Of a stretch of DNA of 64,000 bases, positions 35,023-44,538 are shown in pieces. Position numbers and translations under genes: made by a program. Each line of letters begins with the position of its first letter. The stretch's first letter is position 1. The notes under the pieces were generated by a model that was not told the DNA's origin, ran no database searches, and was given only the letters and a program-made list of their open reading frames with translations. Source of the DNA: Clostridiales bacterium (GTDB lineage Bacteria; Bacillota; Clostridia; Oscillospirales; Oscillospiraceae); NCBI GenBank assembly GCA_012838665.1, contig DUOX01000023.1:62001-126000 (forward strand). Reading direction: 5' to 3'.

Positions 35023-36180
35023 ATGGCTATTCAAGTTGGTATTCCTCAGGCGGCAATGATTTCACTTACCGATATGGTAGATAATTGCGCGGAAATAAAG
35101 CCCGGTATGGAGGCATTGATTCTTGCCCACAAGGATGGCCTTTATGGCGGAATAAATCTGGTGGACGAGGAGGCAGTCGCATGGACCGCATCCGTAGTCC
35201 GGTCCCGAGGGGCAAATTGCTCCATCCTTTGGATAGATGACCCGCAAAAAACTCACCAATGGCGCTACCCGCCAGTTGTCAAGGGTGCTGTTTCAGGTTC
35301 CGATGTGCTTCTGAACTTTTCCTCCGAGCTGACAAATGAGGAGATTTCGGAATTCCGGATGCATATGCGCGAGGCGAATACATGGAACATCCGTATATTT
35401 GCCGTAACGGCCCCGCTTTTGATGAGCGAGTGGGCTCAAACGCCTTACGAGCTGGTCAGCAAGATCCGCCAGGTGAGCTCCAAGCCGTTGATGAAAGACA
35501 ATTCCAAGTTCGTAATGACGGACCCGAACGGCACTTATCTGGAGGGATATCTTATAAAGCCCGTGAAGCGGGAAGGCATCCCTGGAGTGCAATACGGAAA
35601 GCCGCGCAAGGAGACGGGCCGCTACGCGCCGTGGCCGGAGTGGCTGCATACGCAGGTAAGATGCAAAGATGTCAACGGCATATTCAGGTTTAACTGCATG
35701 CTCGGCTGGTGGGCAAACCATATGGGCATACCGCCGGAATGGGAAACACCCATAACCATTGAAGTCAAGGACGGACGCATGGTAAAGTTCTCCGGCGGGC
35801 CGGAGGCGGCTGCCCTAAAGCGCTTTTTGCATGAATTGGAAGGCAAAGTGGGCGAAGGCATTTGGCTTTTCGACACCTTCCACTTCGGCATCCATCCGAA
35901 TGCGAAAGTAACCGAGTACCAGTGTCCCCATACTTTGCACAGGCGGCTTATCAATCATTCGCACAGCTCCAACCTGCATTGGCATATAGGTTCTGCCCCG
36001 GCGAATGAGAAATATCCCTACTGGCCGCATATCACCGGCGACATCCGCAACACAACGCTTAAAGTTGAGGACACCCTTGTCTATGATAACGGGTACCTGT
36101 GCTGTCTGGACGACCCAGAAGTTCTGGCGGTTGCGGCTAAATATCCCGATCGTCCCGGTTTGCCCGGCAGACCGGAATAA
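35023..36180 (+). CDS. NicX/aminopeptidase-T (M29)-like metalloprotein, copy 1
   Basis: 385 residues, no signal peptide. The fold class is suggested by the DTFHFGIHPNAKV and HTLHRRLINHSHSSNLHWHIG segments near residues 290-335. These hold the His-rich metal site of the family that joins M29 aminopeptidases and 2,5-dihydroxypyridine 5,6-dioxygenase (NicX). The N-terminal half (GIPQAAMISLTDMVDNCAEIKPG, ILAHKDGLYG) is the companion alpha/beta domain. It could be a metal-dependent hydrolase, or a ring-acting enzyme that in an anaerobe cannot use oxygen. ATG 35023 is chosen because GGGGGAAA precedes it and the paralogue starts at the same residue. A paralogue follows 185 nt downstream. Exact reaction unknown. 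Confidence 0.6.
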   Translation: MAIQVGIPQAAMISLTDMVDNCAEIKPGMEALILAHKDGLYGGINLVDEEAVAWTASVVRSRGANCSILWIDDPQKTHQWRYPPVVKGAVSGSDVLLNFSSELTNEEISEFRMHMREANTWNIRIFAVTAPLLMSEWAQTPYELVSKIRQVSSKPLMKDNSKFVMTDPNGTYLEGYLIKPVKREGIPGVQYGKPRKETGRYAPWPEWLHTQVRCKDVNGIFRFNCMLGWWANHMGIPPEWETPITIEVKDGRMVKFSGGPEAAALKRFLHELEGKVGEGIWLFDTFHFGIHPNAKVTEYQCPHTLHRRLINHSHSSNLHWHIGSAPANEKYPYWPHITGDIRNTTLKVEDTLVYDNGYLCCLDDPEVLAVAAKYPDRPGLPGRPE

Positions 36181-36227
36181 AATAGTATCCCAGGCAGACC
36201 GAAAGATGCCCATATGCATAAAATTTA

Positions 36228-36281
36228 TTTATAAATACTTAAAATTGTTGTGCTTTTTAAATATAGACTTTTATGTTACAT
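36228..36281 (+). promoter_or_regulatory. Duplicated upstream element of the second NicX/M29-like gene
   Basis: TTTATAAATACTTAAAA (36228-36244) matches 16 of 17 bases of the element at 34863. ATGTTACAT (36273-36281) is identical to 34937-34945. The shared blocks suggest the duplication included the control region and that both genes answer to the same regulator. Confidence 0.45.
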
Positions 36282-36365
36282 TCAAAATGGGTAACGCCGT
36301 TTGGGCAAGACACGGCTGCGGCGGCACCGGATGAAAATACGCGACGTTAAAGAAAGAGGGGGATT

Positions 36366-37517
36366 ATGGCAATTCAAGTTGGCATTCCACAGGCCGCAAT
36401 GGTTTCGCTTATCGACCTGGTGGACAATTGCGCCGAAGTAAAACCCGGCATGGAAGTGCTAATCCTAGCACATAAAGACGGCCTTTACGGCGGGGATGAC
36501 TTAATCGACGAGGAAGCTGTGGCATGGACTGCGTCCGTAGTACAATCGCGGGGAGCCCGCTGTTCTATCCTCTGGATTGACGATAAGCAGGACATGCATG
36601 AGTGGCGTTATCCTCCCATTGTTAAGGGCGCCGTTGCCGAGGCAGATTTGGTGATTTGCATGCTGTTTCAAATCACGACAACAGAATACGAGGAGTTCAG
36701 GAAACATTTTGAAGCCGCAGGCACATGGATGGTGCGCATGTTCCCTGTAACAGCCCCGCTTCTGATGAGCGATTGGGCCCAAACACCGCATGAGCTTGTC
36801 AGCACGATTCGTTACGTAAGTTCCAAACCCTTTATGAAGCATATGTCCAGGTTTGTTTTAACCGAACCAAACGGAACTCACATTGAAGGTTATACTCTGG
36901 ATCCGGTAATGCGGCAGGGAATCCCCGGTTTGCCTTATAACTCACGGCGGAAAGACGTCAGGAAGGTTTCTTTCTGGCCGGAATGGGTGCACCCGCCGAT
37001 AAATTGCGCGGAAGTAAACGGAGTATATTATTTCGACCGCATGCTCAGTTGGTGGTCGCGCTACATCGGTATCCAGCCCGAATGGGATGAACCGATTCGG
37101 ATCGATGTCAGAGACAGCCGCATTGAAAAAATCTCCGGCGGCCCCGAGGCGGATGCGCTAAAGCGCTTTTTGGACGTAATGGAAGAAAAGGTTGGAGAAG
37201 GCATTTGGAACTTTGACACCTTCCATTTTGGAGTTCATCCGAATGCAAGCGTTAAGGAATACCAGTGCCCCAACATACTTCACAGGCGTCTGATAGATCA
37301 TTCCCATACGTCAAACCTGCATGTACATATTGGTTCTGCTCCTACAAATGAGAATTATCGCATCTATCCGCATATTACCGGCGATATTCGCAGAGCTACG
37401 CTGACAGTGGGTGAAACGCTCGTCTATGATGATGGCTACCTTTGCTGCCTGGATGATCCGGAAGTTCTGGAGGTTGCCGCCAAGTATCCAGACCGTCCCG
37501 GTTTACCTGGTAGATGA
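36366..37517 (+). CDS. NicX/aminopeptidase-T (M29)-like metalloprotein, copy 2
   Basis: 383 residues, clearly paralogous to the preceding gene over its whole length: the same MAIQVGIPQAAM start, LILAHKDGLYGG, LLMSDWAQTPHELVS, WNFDTFHFGVHPNA and HRRLIDHSHTSNLHVHIG. The putative metal ligands are kept in both copies, while the substrate-facing middle (residues ~95-210) differs, which suggests different substrates or a heteromer. GAGGGGG precedes the ATG. The binding-protein gene of an ABC importer follows 86 nt downstream, so uptake and this enzyme are probably linked. Confidence 0.6.
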   Translation: MAIQVGIPQAAMVSLIDLVDNCAEVKPGMEVLILAHKDGLYGGDDLIDEEAVAWTASVVQSRGARCSILWIDDKQDMHEWRYPPIVKGAVAEADLVICMLFQITTTEYEEFRKHFEAAGTWMVRMFPVTAPLLMSDWAQTPHELVSTIRYVSSKPFMKHMSRFVLTEPNGTHIEGYTLDPVMRQGIPGLPYNSRRKDVRKVSFWPEWVHPPINCAEVNGVYYFDRMLSWWSRYIGIQPEWDEPIRIDVRDSRIEKISGGPEADALKRFLDVMEEKVGEGIWNFDTFHFGVHPNASVKEYQCPNILHRRLIDHSHTSNLHVHIGSAPTNENYRIYPHITGDIRRATLTVGETLVYDDGYLCCLDDPEVLEVAAKYPDRPGLPGR

Positions 37518-37603
37518 TTTAATAAACTCAAGCAGAAGTAAGAAAGAAACGAGAAAGAACGGAACAGTAGCAGGTAACAACCCAAATTGATAGGAGGATG
37601 AAA

Positions 37604-39256
37604 ATGAAAAAAGCAAAGAAATACCTGGCTATCTTACTCATCCTTGTAATGGTCCTGGCACTTGCGGCCTGTGGCGGAAACAAGGAACAACCCAAGACCC
37701 CCGACGCATCTAACGGCGGTAATGTCGCAGATCCTTCCACATCTTCAAAGCCCGATACCTCGAAGCCTGAAGATTCGGGTCCAAAAAAAGTTAGAATAGC
37801 CGTAACAGACGTCGCTTCTAACGTTTCTCCCTGGGCAGGCACTGCAACGGGTCGTCACATGATTATCTACAACCTGTATCAGCCCCTGCTTGAAAGAGAC
37901 AAGCCCACTGGCGAAATCAAGGGCATTCTCATGGATAAGTATGAGAAGGTTAGCGCAAACACCTATCATGTAACCATCCACGATAACATTTACGACGGTG
38001 AAAACAACCACGTAACAGCTGATGACGTTATTTTCTCCATTGAGATGGCCATTAAGGAAGGCAACATCTCCGGCCTGAAGTTTATCGACAGCGCAAAGAA
38101 GGTTGACGACTATACTGTTGAGATTGTAATGAAATCCGAGATGGATTACCAGTTCGCATCTTCCGTCGGCATGATTAACATTGTTACCAAGGCCGCATAT
38201 GAGGCCAGCCCCGATGGCATGTCTACCACTCCTGTTTCCACTGCACCCTATGAGCTGACTGAATGGTCTCCCGGCACCAGCGCAATTCTGACCGCCAAGA
38301 AAGACTACTGGGGAGCAGAACTTGCAGATCCCTCTGTAAAATCCGCATGGCATTGGTTTGCACAGGATATCGACGTTGCTGAGTACACCAAGATTAGCGA
38401 ACCTTCCCAGATGTCCATAGCTCTCGAGACTGGCACAATTGACATAGCTCTCTTCCTTACTCAGAATGAGGCAGAGCGTTTCATGAGCAATCCCGACTAT
38501 AACGTCCACGAAATCCAGGACACTCTCGCTTATAACCTCTTCTTTAACTGCGGTGATAATAGCGTCCTTTCCGACAAGAAGCTCCGCCAGGCCATCTGCT
38601 ACGCCATTGACGCTGAGGCCGTCCGGCAGGCAAACGGCGGATACGGAACCATGTGCTATACCTTTGGCAGCAGCGAGTTTGTCGATAACGATCCCAGCTG
38701 GAAAAACGAAGGATACTATGAGTATGACAGAGATGCTGCCGAACAGCTTGTCAAAGATTCGAATTACAATGGTGAAGTTGTCAGAATCATGGTCTCCAGC
38801 GCTGACAGCATGCGTACAACAGTGGCCGAGGTTGTTCAGGGCTTCCTGCTTGATGTTGGCATAAATGCCCAGATCGACCCTTACGACAGCGCAACCTTCG
38901 CGGCAAACAAGTATGACGAGACACTGTACGATATAAGAGTCGACACAAACTCCTTCGAGTGCCTTGCGGACCTCTGGAACCAGTTCCTGTCAGCCGAAGG
39001 CCACAAGGATGGCAAGAACTATGGCCACTTCTACGACGAGACACTCCAAGGTCTCCTTGATAACCTCACTAAGGCAGATACCTATACTCCGGAAAATATA
39101 AAGGCTGCTCACGAGTATATTAAGGAAAATGCATTTGCATATAGTCTCTACTCAAAAGTGAACTTCCATGTTTCTACTAAGTTTGTTGAAGAATATGTAG
39201 GAACTGCCAAGCTTTATCCCAACGTTGGCGCATGGGGATATAATTTCAGTGCTTGA
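37604..39256 (+). CDS. ABC importer substrate-binding lipoprotein (family 5), second system
   Basis: 550 residues. Lipoprotein signal KKAKKYLAILLILVMVLALAAC with the lipobox Cys at about residue 22 (only its ends matter: KK, then LAAC), then a Pro/Asp/Ser linker. Family 5 binding-protein body with HVTADDVIFSIEMA and TAPYELTEWSPG. AGGAGG lies 6 nt before ATG 37604; ATG 37598 would sit directly on the ribosome site. Ligand unknown, presumably the compound processed by the flanking NicX-like and GalB-like genes. Paralogous to the protein at 11271. Confidence 0.9.
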   Translation: MKKAKKYLAILLILVMVLALAACGGNKEQPKTPDASNGGNVADPSTSSKPDTSKPEDSGPKKVRIAVTDVASNVSPWAGTATGRHMIIYNLYQPLLERDKPTGEIKGILMDKYEKVSANTYHVTIHDNIYDGENNHVTADDVIFSIEMAIKEGNISGLKFIDSAKKVDDYTVEIVMKSEMDYQFASSVGMINIVTKAAYEASPDGMSTTPVSTAPYELTEWSPGTSAILTAKKDYWGAELADPSVKSAWHWFAQDIDVAEYTKISEPSQMSIALETGTIDIALFLTQNEAERFMSNPDYNVHEIQDTLAYNLFFNCGDNSVLSDKKLRQAICYAIDAEAVRQANGGYGTMCYTFGSSEFVDNDPSWKNEGYYEYDRDAAEQLVKDSNYNGEVVRIMVSSADSMRTTVAEVVQGFLLDVGINAQIDPYDSATFAANKYDETLYDIRVDTNSFECLADLWNQFLSAEGHKDGKNYGHFYDETLQGLLDNLTKADTYTPENIKAAHEYIKENAFAYSLYSKVNFHVSTKFVEEYVGTAKLYPNVGAWGYNFSA

Positions 39257-39317
39257 GCAGAGCTATAGCTCGCATTATTTAATACCGGCTAAGCATGAAT
39301 TAGTCTATTAGTTTAAT

Positions 39318-39356
39318 GCCCTATGCATCAGAGTGTTTCACCCTAATGCATAGGGC
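39318..39356 (+). other. Intercistronic hairpin between binding protein and permease
   Basis: GCCCTATGCAT pairs exactly with ATGCATAGGGC (11 bp, 17-nt loop), followed by GATTCC and no T-run. It more likely stabilises the upstream mRNA than terminates it. The other importer operon has a hairpin in the same place. Confidence 0.5.
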
Positions 39357-39418
39357 GATTCCAACACAAAAGTTGTACGCAGAGTAGTTGGTAAAGAAAT
39401 CTAGTGAGAGGCTTTATT

Positions 39419-40366
39419 ATGTGGAGATATGTATTAAAAAGATTGCTTTGGATGATACCGGTTGTACTCGGTGTAACCATTCTAATCTTTACAATATTAT
39501 ATTTTGTACCGGGCGATCCGGCGCAAACTATACTTGGAAGCGATGCCACGCCAGAGGAGCTGCAGGCCAAGAGGGAAGAACTGGGCCTGGACGACCCGTA
39601 CTTTGTCCGTTTGGGACGTTATCTTAAGGATGTTTATATTAACTTTGATTTTGGCAGGTCGTACATAAGCAATCAAAGTATTACGCAGGAACTCATGGCG
39701 CGGTTCCCCCGCACATTAGCTCTGTGCCTGGCGTCCATGATTGTCGCTATGTTGATTGGAATACCGCTGGGGGTAAACGCTGCCGTTCACCAGGGCAGCG
39801 CCTGGGACACCATATCCATGGTCATAGCCCTTTTGGGTGTCTCAATGCCCACGTTCTGGGTAGCCCAGCTGCTTGTAATGCTGTTTGCCCTAAAACTGGG
39901 GTGGCTGCCCCCGGTCGGGTATCAAAACTTTTCAAACTATGTTCTGCCATGCATAGCCAATGCCTTTAACGGCCTTGCGATGCAGGCAAGACAGATGCGT
40001 TCCGGTATGCTGGAGGTAATACACTCTGACTATATTACCACGGCAAGGGCTAAAGGATTGTCAGAACGCAAGGTTATTTTCCGTCACGCACTTCCAAACG
40101 CCTTAATTCCAGTTGTTACTGTCGCCGGTACCACATTTGGAAAAATGCTTGGCAGCACAGTTGTTATAGAGTCGGTTTTCTCAATTCCCGGAATCGGCGG
40201 CTATATGATTAACGGTGTTAACGCTCGTGACTATACTGTTGTTCAGGCTTGTGTTATCTTCCTTGCCATCTTTTTCAGCATTATCATGCTGCTTGTTGAC
40301 TTGATGTATTCTGCTATTGACCCAAGAATTAAGGCACAATACACAAGAAAGAGAGGCAGGCGCTAA
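39419..40366 (+). CDS. ABC importer permease, DppB type, second system
   Basis: 315 residues, six helices, starting MWRYVLKRLLWMIPVVLGV, with FVPGDPAQTILG and the EAA loop YITTARAKGLSERKVIFRHALPN. ATG 39419 is preferred (GAGAGG 8 nt upstream) over GTG 39404, which adds five unlike residues. It pairs with the DppC-type permease encoded 1 nt downstream. Confidence 0.9.
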   Translation: MWRYVLKRLLWMIPVVLGVTILIFTILYFVPGDPAQTILGSDATPEELQAKREELGLDDPYFVRLGRYLKDVYINFDFGRSYISNQSITQELMARFPRTLALCLASMIVAMLIGIPLGVNAAVHQGSAWDTISMVIALLGVSMPTFWVAQLLVMLFALKLGWLPPVGYQNFSNYVLPCIANAFNGLAMQARQMRSGMLEVIHSDYITTARAKGLSERKVIFRHALPNALIPVVTVAGTTFGKMLGSTVVIESVFSIPGIGGYMINGVNARDYTVVQACVIFLAIFFSIIMLLVDLMYSAIDPRIKAQYTRKRGRR

Positions 40367-40367
40367 T

Positions 40368-41261
40368 ATGGTTAAAAACGTACATGAAACTGTTGTGGAA
40401 CCCACAACCAAACAAAAGAAAAGCAGTCTGTTCAAGCAAACAATGAAAAGACTGTTTACCAACAAAGGCGCAGTAATTGGCCTGGTTGTCTTTCTTATAA
40501 TAGTGTTTTTATCAGTTTTCGCGCCTCTAATAGCGCCCTATGGCTATACGGATATGGATATTGCCAGCAGGTTTGCCGCCCCTTCAAAAGACCACTTGTT
40601 TGGTTGCGATTCAATGGGACGTGATATCTTTTCACGTATTCTTTATGGAGGAAGGTACTCACTCCAGATTGGAATCATAGCCTCCGGTTGTGCCGCCATT
40701 ATGGCTGTCTTTATAGGCTCCGCTGCCGGATATTTCGGCGGCAAGGTTGATAATGCCCTGATGCGTATTCTTGATGTAATTCAGGCTATTCCAGGTATGC
40801 TTTTGTCAATCGCAATATCCGCAGTGCTTGGAAACGGATTGTATGAAACAATTATTGCCCTTGCTATCGGTAACGTCTCAACCATGAGCCGTATATTGCG
40901 AGGCTCCATACTTACTGTTAGAAAGTCAGAATATATTGATGCCGCTGTTGTGGACAACTCAAGCAATCTGCGTATAATCAGGAAACATATTCTGCCCAAC
41001 TCAATATCTCCTCTGATTGTTCAGATAACCATGGGATGCGCTCACGTCATTCTTGTTGCGGCAAGCCTGAGCTTTATCGGACTTGGCGTGCAGCCGCCTG
41101 AACCTGAATGGGGTGCAATGTTGTCCGCAGGACGAAGTTATATTCGCGACTATCCCCATATGACATTGTTCCCGGGCATTGCCATCATGTTGACCGTCTT
41201 ATCGTTGAATCTATTGGGTGATGGCCTGCGAGATGCTCTTGACCCTAAACAGAAGAGATGA
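40368..41261 (+). CDS. ABC importer permease, DppC type, second system
   Basis: 297 residues with FGCDSMGRDIFSRILYGGRYSLQ, an EAA-type loop (NLRIIRKHILPNSISPL) and the closing GDGLRDALDPKQ. ATG 40368 lies 1 nt after the stop of the DppB-type gene, with GAGAGGCAGG upstream. Confidence 0.9.
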   Translation: MVKNVHETVVEPTTKQKKSSLFKQTMKRLFTNKGAVIGLVVFLIIVFLSVFAPLIAPYGYTDMDIASRFAAPSKDHLFGCDSMGRDIFSRILYGGRYSLQIGIIASGCAAIMAVFIGSAAGYFGGKVDNALMRILDVIQAIPGMLLSIAISAVLGNGLYETIIALAIGNVSTMSRILRGSILTVRKSEYIDAAVVDNSSNLRIIRKHILPNSISPLIVQITMGCAHVILVAASLSFIGLGVQPPEPEWGAMLSAGRSYIRDYPHMTLFPGIAIMLTVLSLNLLGDGLRDALDPKQKR

Positions 41262-41275
41262 GAAGGGAGCATATT

Positions 41276-42295
41276 ATGTCTAATAACAATGTAAAAACAA
41301 CAGAACCCGTGGTCGGAGTTAACGATAAAGAAAACATTAACGAACCATTTCTTAAAGTTGAAGACCTTGTAGTTGAATATACCTCTTACGGGGAAATTAT
41401 TCATGCTGTCAACGGGGTTTCACTACAGCTGGAGCGGGGAAAAACCCTTGGTCTTGTTGGGGAAACGGGAGCAGGAAAGACTACCATTGCCAAATCCATC
41501 CTGGGAATACTGCCGAAATTCTCATCAAGTATCAAGCGGGGCCAGGTTTTCATAGATGGACAGGATTTGCTTTCGCTGCCCGAAAAAGAAATGCAGAAAA
41601 TCAGGGGCAACAAGATTGCCATGATATTCCAGGACCCCATGACCGCTTTGAATCCGATTATACCCGTTGGAAAGCAGATTTCAGAGGCAATACAGTTGCA
41701 TTATAACGTCAGCGCGAAAGAATCCGCGGAGCGGGCAATTGAGATGCTGGAAATGGCCGGTATCACGGGCGAGCGCTATAACGACTATCCTCACCAGTTT
41801 TCAGGCGGCATGAAACAGCGCGTTGTTATCGCCATGGCTTTGGCTTGCCGCCCTGAACTGCTCCTGGCAGACGAGCCGACAACGGCTCTTGACGTTACAA
41901 TCCAGGCGCAGATTCTGGAGATGATTAAGGAATTAAGAGATAAGTTTAACATGGCGCTGATTCTCATTACCCACGACTTCGGCGTTGTTGCCGAACTGTG
42001 TGATGAGGTAGCTGTCGTGTATGCAGGAGAAATTATTGAATCCGGCACTAAGGAAGACATTTTTATTCATCCTACACATCCTTACACTATAGGTCTTTTT
42101 GATTCTATTCCTCATATTGATTCAGACGCCGACCGCCTTAAACCCATTGCGGGACTTCCGCCCAACCCTGCCGTTTTGCCCAAGGGATGCCATTTTTCGC
42201 CGCGCTGTCCCAAGGCTACCGACGAATGCAGGGATCAACCTATACCAATGGTAGAGACTTCACCGGGTCATTTCTGCCGTTGCTGCCACATATAA
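41276..42295 (+). CDS. ABC importer ATPase, DppD type, second system
   Basis: 339 residues: Walker A GETGAGKTT, Q-loop IFQDPMTALNP, signature FSGGMKQR, Walker B LLLADEPTTALD, and a C-terminal Cys cluster CHFSPRCPKATDEC. ATG 41276 follows AGAAGGGAG, which belongs to an in-frame upstream extension that is probably not translated. About 30 extra N-terminal residues precede the domain start compared with the first system. Confidence 0.92.
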   Translation: MSNNNVKTTEPVVGVNDKENINEPFLKVEDLVVEYTSYGEIIHAVNGVSLQLERGKTLGLVGETGAGKTTIAKSILGILPKFSSSIKRGQVFIDGQDLLSLPEKEMQKIRGNKIAMIFQDPMTALNPIIPVGKQISEAIQLHYNVSAKESAERAIEMLEMAGITGERYNDYPHQFSGGMKQRVVIAMALACRPELLLADEPTTALDVTIQAQILEMIKELRDKFNMALILITHDFGVVAELCDEVAVVYAGEIIESGTKEDIFIHPTHPYTIGLFDSIPHIDSDADRLKPIAGLPPNPAVLPKGCHFSPRCPKATDECRDQPIPMVETSPGHFCRCCHI

Positions 42296-42310
42296 GAAGG
42301 GGGTAGAATT

Positions 42311-43261
42311 ATGAACACATTAGTTGAGGTAAAAGATCTCAAAAAATATTTTAATACTCCCGGTGGCCAGCTTCACGCTGTTGATGGTGTTTCCTTCAAA
42401 ATCCAGAAGGGAAAAACTATGGGTGTAGTAGGCGAGTCTGGCTGCGGAAAAACAACTTTGGGACGTTTGATGGTTCATTTGGAAGAGAGCACAGGCGGCA
42501 ATATATACTTTGAGGGCAAGGATATTACCCATGCTAAGGGCATAGAATTAAAGAAACTGCGCCAAAAAGTACGTATAATCTTTCAGGACCCGTTTTCTTC
42601 ATTGAACCCCAGAATGACAATTAGAAGTTCCATTCAGGAACCTCTCCGTATCGCCAGAAATCCTGTAGAAGAAATGGTTATGCGCACGAACCAGCTTATG
42701 GACATGGTGGGCATTGACACCCGTCTACACCTTTCATTTCCCCATGAGCTTGACGGCGGCCGCCGTCAACGCGTGGGCATAGGCCGTGCGCTGGCGCCAA
42801 ATCCGTCTTTCATCGTTTGCGACGAGCCGGTTTCGGCCCTGGACGTATCCATTCAGGCGCAGGTGCTGAACCTGTTGCAGGACCTGCAGCAGGAGTATGG
42901 AATTACATACATGTTCATAACCCACGACCTGTCGGTAGTGCGCCATATCTCAGACGATATCTGTGTCATGTATCTGGGGCAGCTGGTGGAAACAAGCCCA
43001 TCCAAGGAGCTGTTCAAAAATCCGCTGCACCCGTACACGAAAGCACTTCTGTCAGCGATTCCGTCCACTGATATTTACAAAAAACCAAAACGGATTATGC
43101 TGAAAGGCGAGCTGTCCTCTCCCATTAACCCAAAACCCGGCTGCCGCTTTTTGCCAAGGTGCCCCTACGCTACAGACGCCTGCAGGGAGCCGCAAAAGCT
43201 GGAGGAGATACTCCCCAACCATTTTGCATCTTGCTGCCGCGTCAAAGAAATCAACGACTGA
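42311..43261 (+). CDS. ABC importer ATPase, DppF type, second system
   Basis: 316 residues, the same length as the paralogue at 15910. Walker [11 protein letters not shown]-loop [11 protein letters not shown], signature region [15 protein letters not shown] and Walker [14 protein letters not shown]-terminal [14 protein letters not shown]. It ends the importer genes and is followed by a terminator-like hairpin. Confidence 0.92.
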   Translation: MNTLVEVKDLKKYFNTPGGQLHAVDGVSFKIQKGKTMGVVGESGCGKTTLGRLMVHLEESTGGNIYFEGKDITHAKGIELKKLRQKVRIIFQDPFSSLNPRMTIRSSIQEPLRIARNPVEEMVMRTNQLMDMVGIDTRLHLSFPHELDGGRRQRVGIGRALAPNPSFIVCDEPVSALDVSIQAQVLNLLQDLQQEYGITYMFITHDLSVVRHISDDICVMYLGQLVETSPSKELFKNPLHPYTKALLSAIPSTDIYKKPKRIMLKGELSSPINPKPGCRFLPRCPYATDACREPQKLEEILPNHFASCCRVKEIND

Positions 43262-43311
43262 TTTTACTGGCAGTAATATTTGCACTTCTTCATTCTTCTT
43301 GGCATAGCAAT

Positions 43312-43352
43312 ACCCCCTAATGTAGTGCTCCTGTATTCCTACATCAGGGGGT
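43312..43352 (+). terminator. Terminator-like hairpin after the second importer
   Basis: CCCCCTAATGTAG (43313-43325) pairs with CTACATCAGGGGG (43339-43351), one mismatch, followed by TGTTGTACGTTG. It lies between this operon and the convergent LysR gene. Confidence 0.55.
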
Positions 43353-43454
43353 GTTGTACGTTGTCCGTTTTTATTGGTTTGTATCAGATCCCGAGTTACC
43401 CAGCTTCAGCCCGAGGGGCATCTTGCAAATGCATAAACAGGCTCGGATTTGTCA

Positions 43455-44336
43455 TTATTTTTGGATAGGGCTTTTTGCCAGGATGTAATCGGTTAGAATT
43501 CGCAAATTTCTGCTCCTGAACTTGTCCTTATTCCACACAAGCGCAAAGTTTATAGGCACTTTTTCCTTCAACGGAATGGCTATAATCTCCGGGAGCGATT
43601 CTGCTAGTTCTTTAGAGAGGAAAGTACCGGCTTTACCCGAATATACGAACTGTTTAATAAGCGGCAGCTGTACCGCGTATAGAAGAATATTCGGAACCAG
43701 ACCCTCATCATAAAACCGCTTTTTAATTTGCCTGGTCATAAATGACTCTTCATGGTTTAAGATGAGCGGGTGGGATTCAATTTCTGCCAGAGACAATTCT
43801 TTTGCTCCCGCTAGAGGGTGACTGGAATTGACACAGAAAACAAACTCTGATGAAAAAACCCGGTGCATCTCCATGTTCTCGGGGAGTGTTTCCGGCTCCA
43901 CAACTATTGCCGCATCACAGGTACCGTTATTAAGAAATTTAAACGCGACAATTGAATTGCATTGCTTGACTTCAAAGAAAATGTCGGGATATTCATGATG
44001 GAAGTCTCCCATGAGCAGGGGAAACAGATGTATTCCCGTGAAGTTAGGTATACTGAGGCAAAGCCGACTCTGCTGACTTCCGATGTCAGCCATCTGTACC
44101 TCCAGAGCATTTATTCGATTGAGAATATCTTTTATGCGCTCATAGATGTATATGCCTTCCTGGGACAGTTTTAGCTGCTTATTCTCGCGATTGAACAATA
44201 CTATACCAAATTCCCTTTCCAGATCTTTTATTGCCATAGAAACGGACGGCTGTGATATAAAAAGCGCTTCTGCTGCTTTAGAAATGCTTCCGTACTCACA
44301 AACGGCGGCGAAGTATTGCATTTGCTGGATAGTCAT
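43455..44336 (-). CDS. LysR-family transcriptional regulator
   Basis: 293 residues. The helix-turn-helix (GSISKAAEALFISQPSVSMAIKDLE, residues ~17-41) is typical, followed by a LysR effector domain with LRLCLSIPNFTG-like strands and VVEPETLPENMEMHRVF. AAGGGGGG precedes the ATG. It is divergent from the amidohydrolase-GalB-RraA-Ior operon at 44539 and convergent with the importer, so it most likely controls one or both in response to a pathway intermediate. Confidence 0.92.
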   Translation of the reverse strand: MTIQQMQYFAAVCEYGSISKAAEALFISQPSVSMAIKDLEREFGIVLFNRENKQLKLSQEGIYIYERIKDILNRINALEVQMADIGSQQSRLCLSIPNFTGIHLFPLLMGDFHHEYPDIFFEVKQCNSIVAFKFLNNGTCDAAIVVEPETLPENMEMHRVFSSEFVFCVNSSHPLAGAKELSLAEIESHPLILNHEESFMTRQIKKRFYDEGLVPNILLYAVQLPLIKQFVYSGKAGTFLSKELAESLPEIIAIPLKEKVPINFALVWNKDKFRSRNLRILTDYILAKSPIQK

Positions 44337-44396
44337 CTTAGCCCCCCTTTCTTTAGATCTGTGGTTATAATTTGGTTTTCAGTGTTTAATGACATT

Positions 44397-44479
44397 ATAG
44401 CATAAAAAATTAATAATATCAAATTTACTGAACTAATTATATTTTTTTCATATTTTACATTTTAAAGTATAAATGCTAT
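44397..44479. promoter_or_regulatory. Divergent control region with ATAGCAT inverted repeat
   Basis: The ~200-nt gap between the LysR gene and the catabolic operon is very AT-rich. ATAGCAT (44397-44403) and ATGCTAT (44473-44479) form an inverted pair 69 nt apart, each next to a run of A/T. These are candidate LysR contact sites; no convincing -35/-10 pair was picked. Confidence 0.3.
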
Positions 44480-44538
44480 CCTCGATTTAGAAGTAAATTA
44501 TTTTGGTGTATCCTTTTATAATTTCGGGGTGTTTTCAA

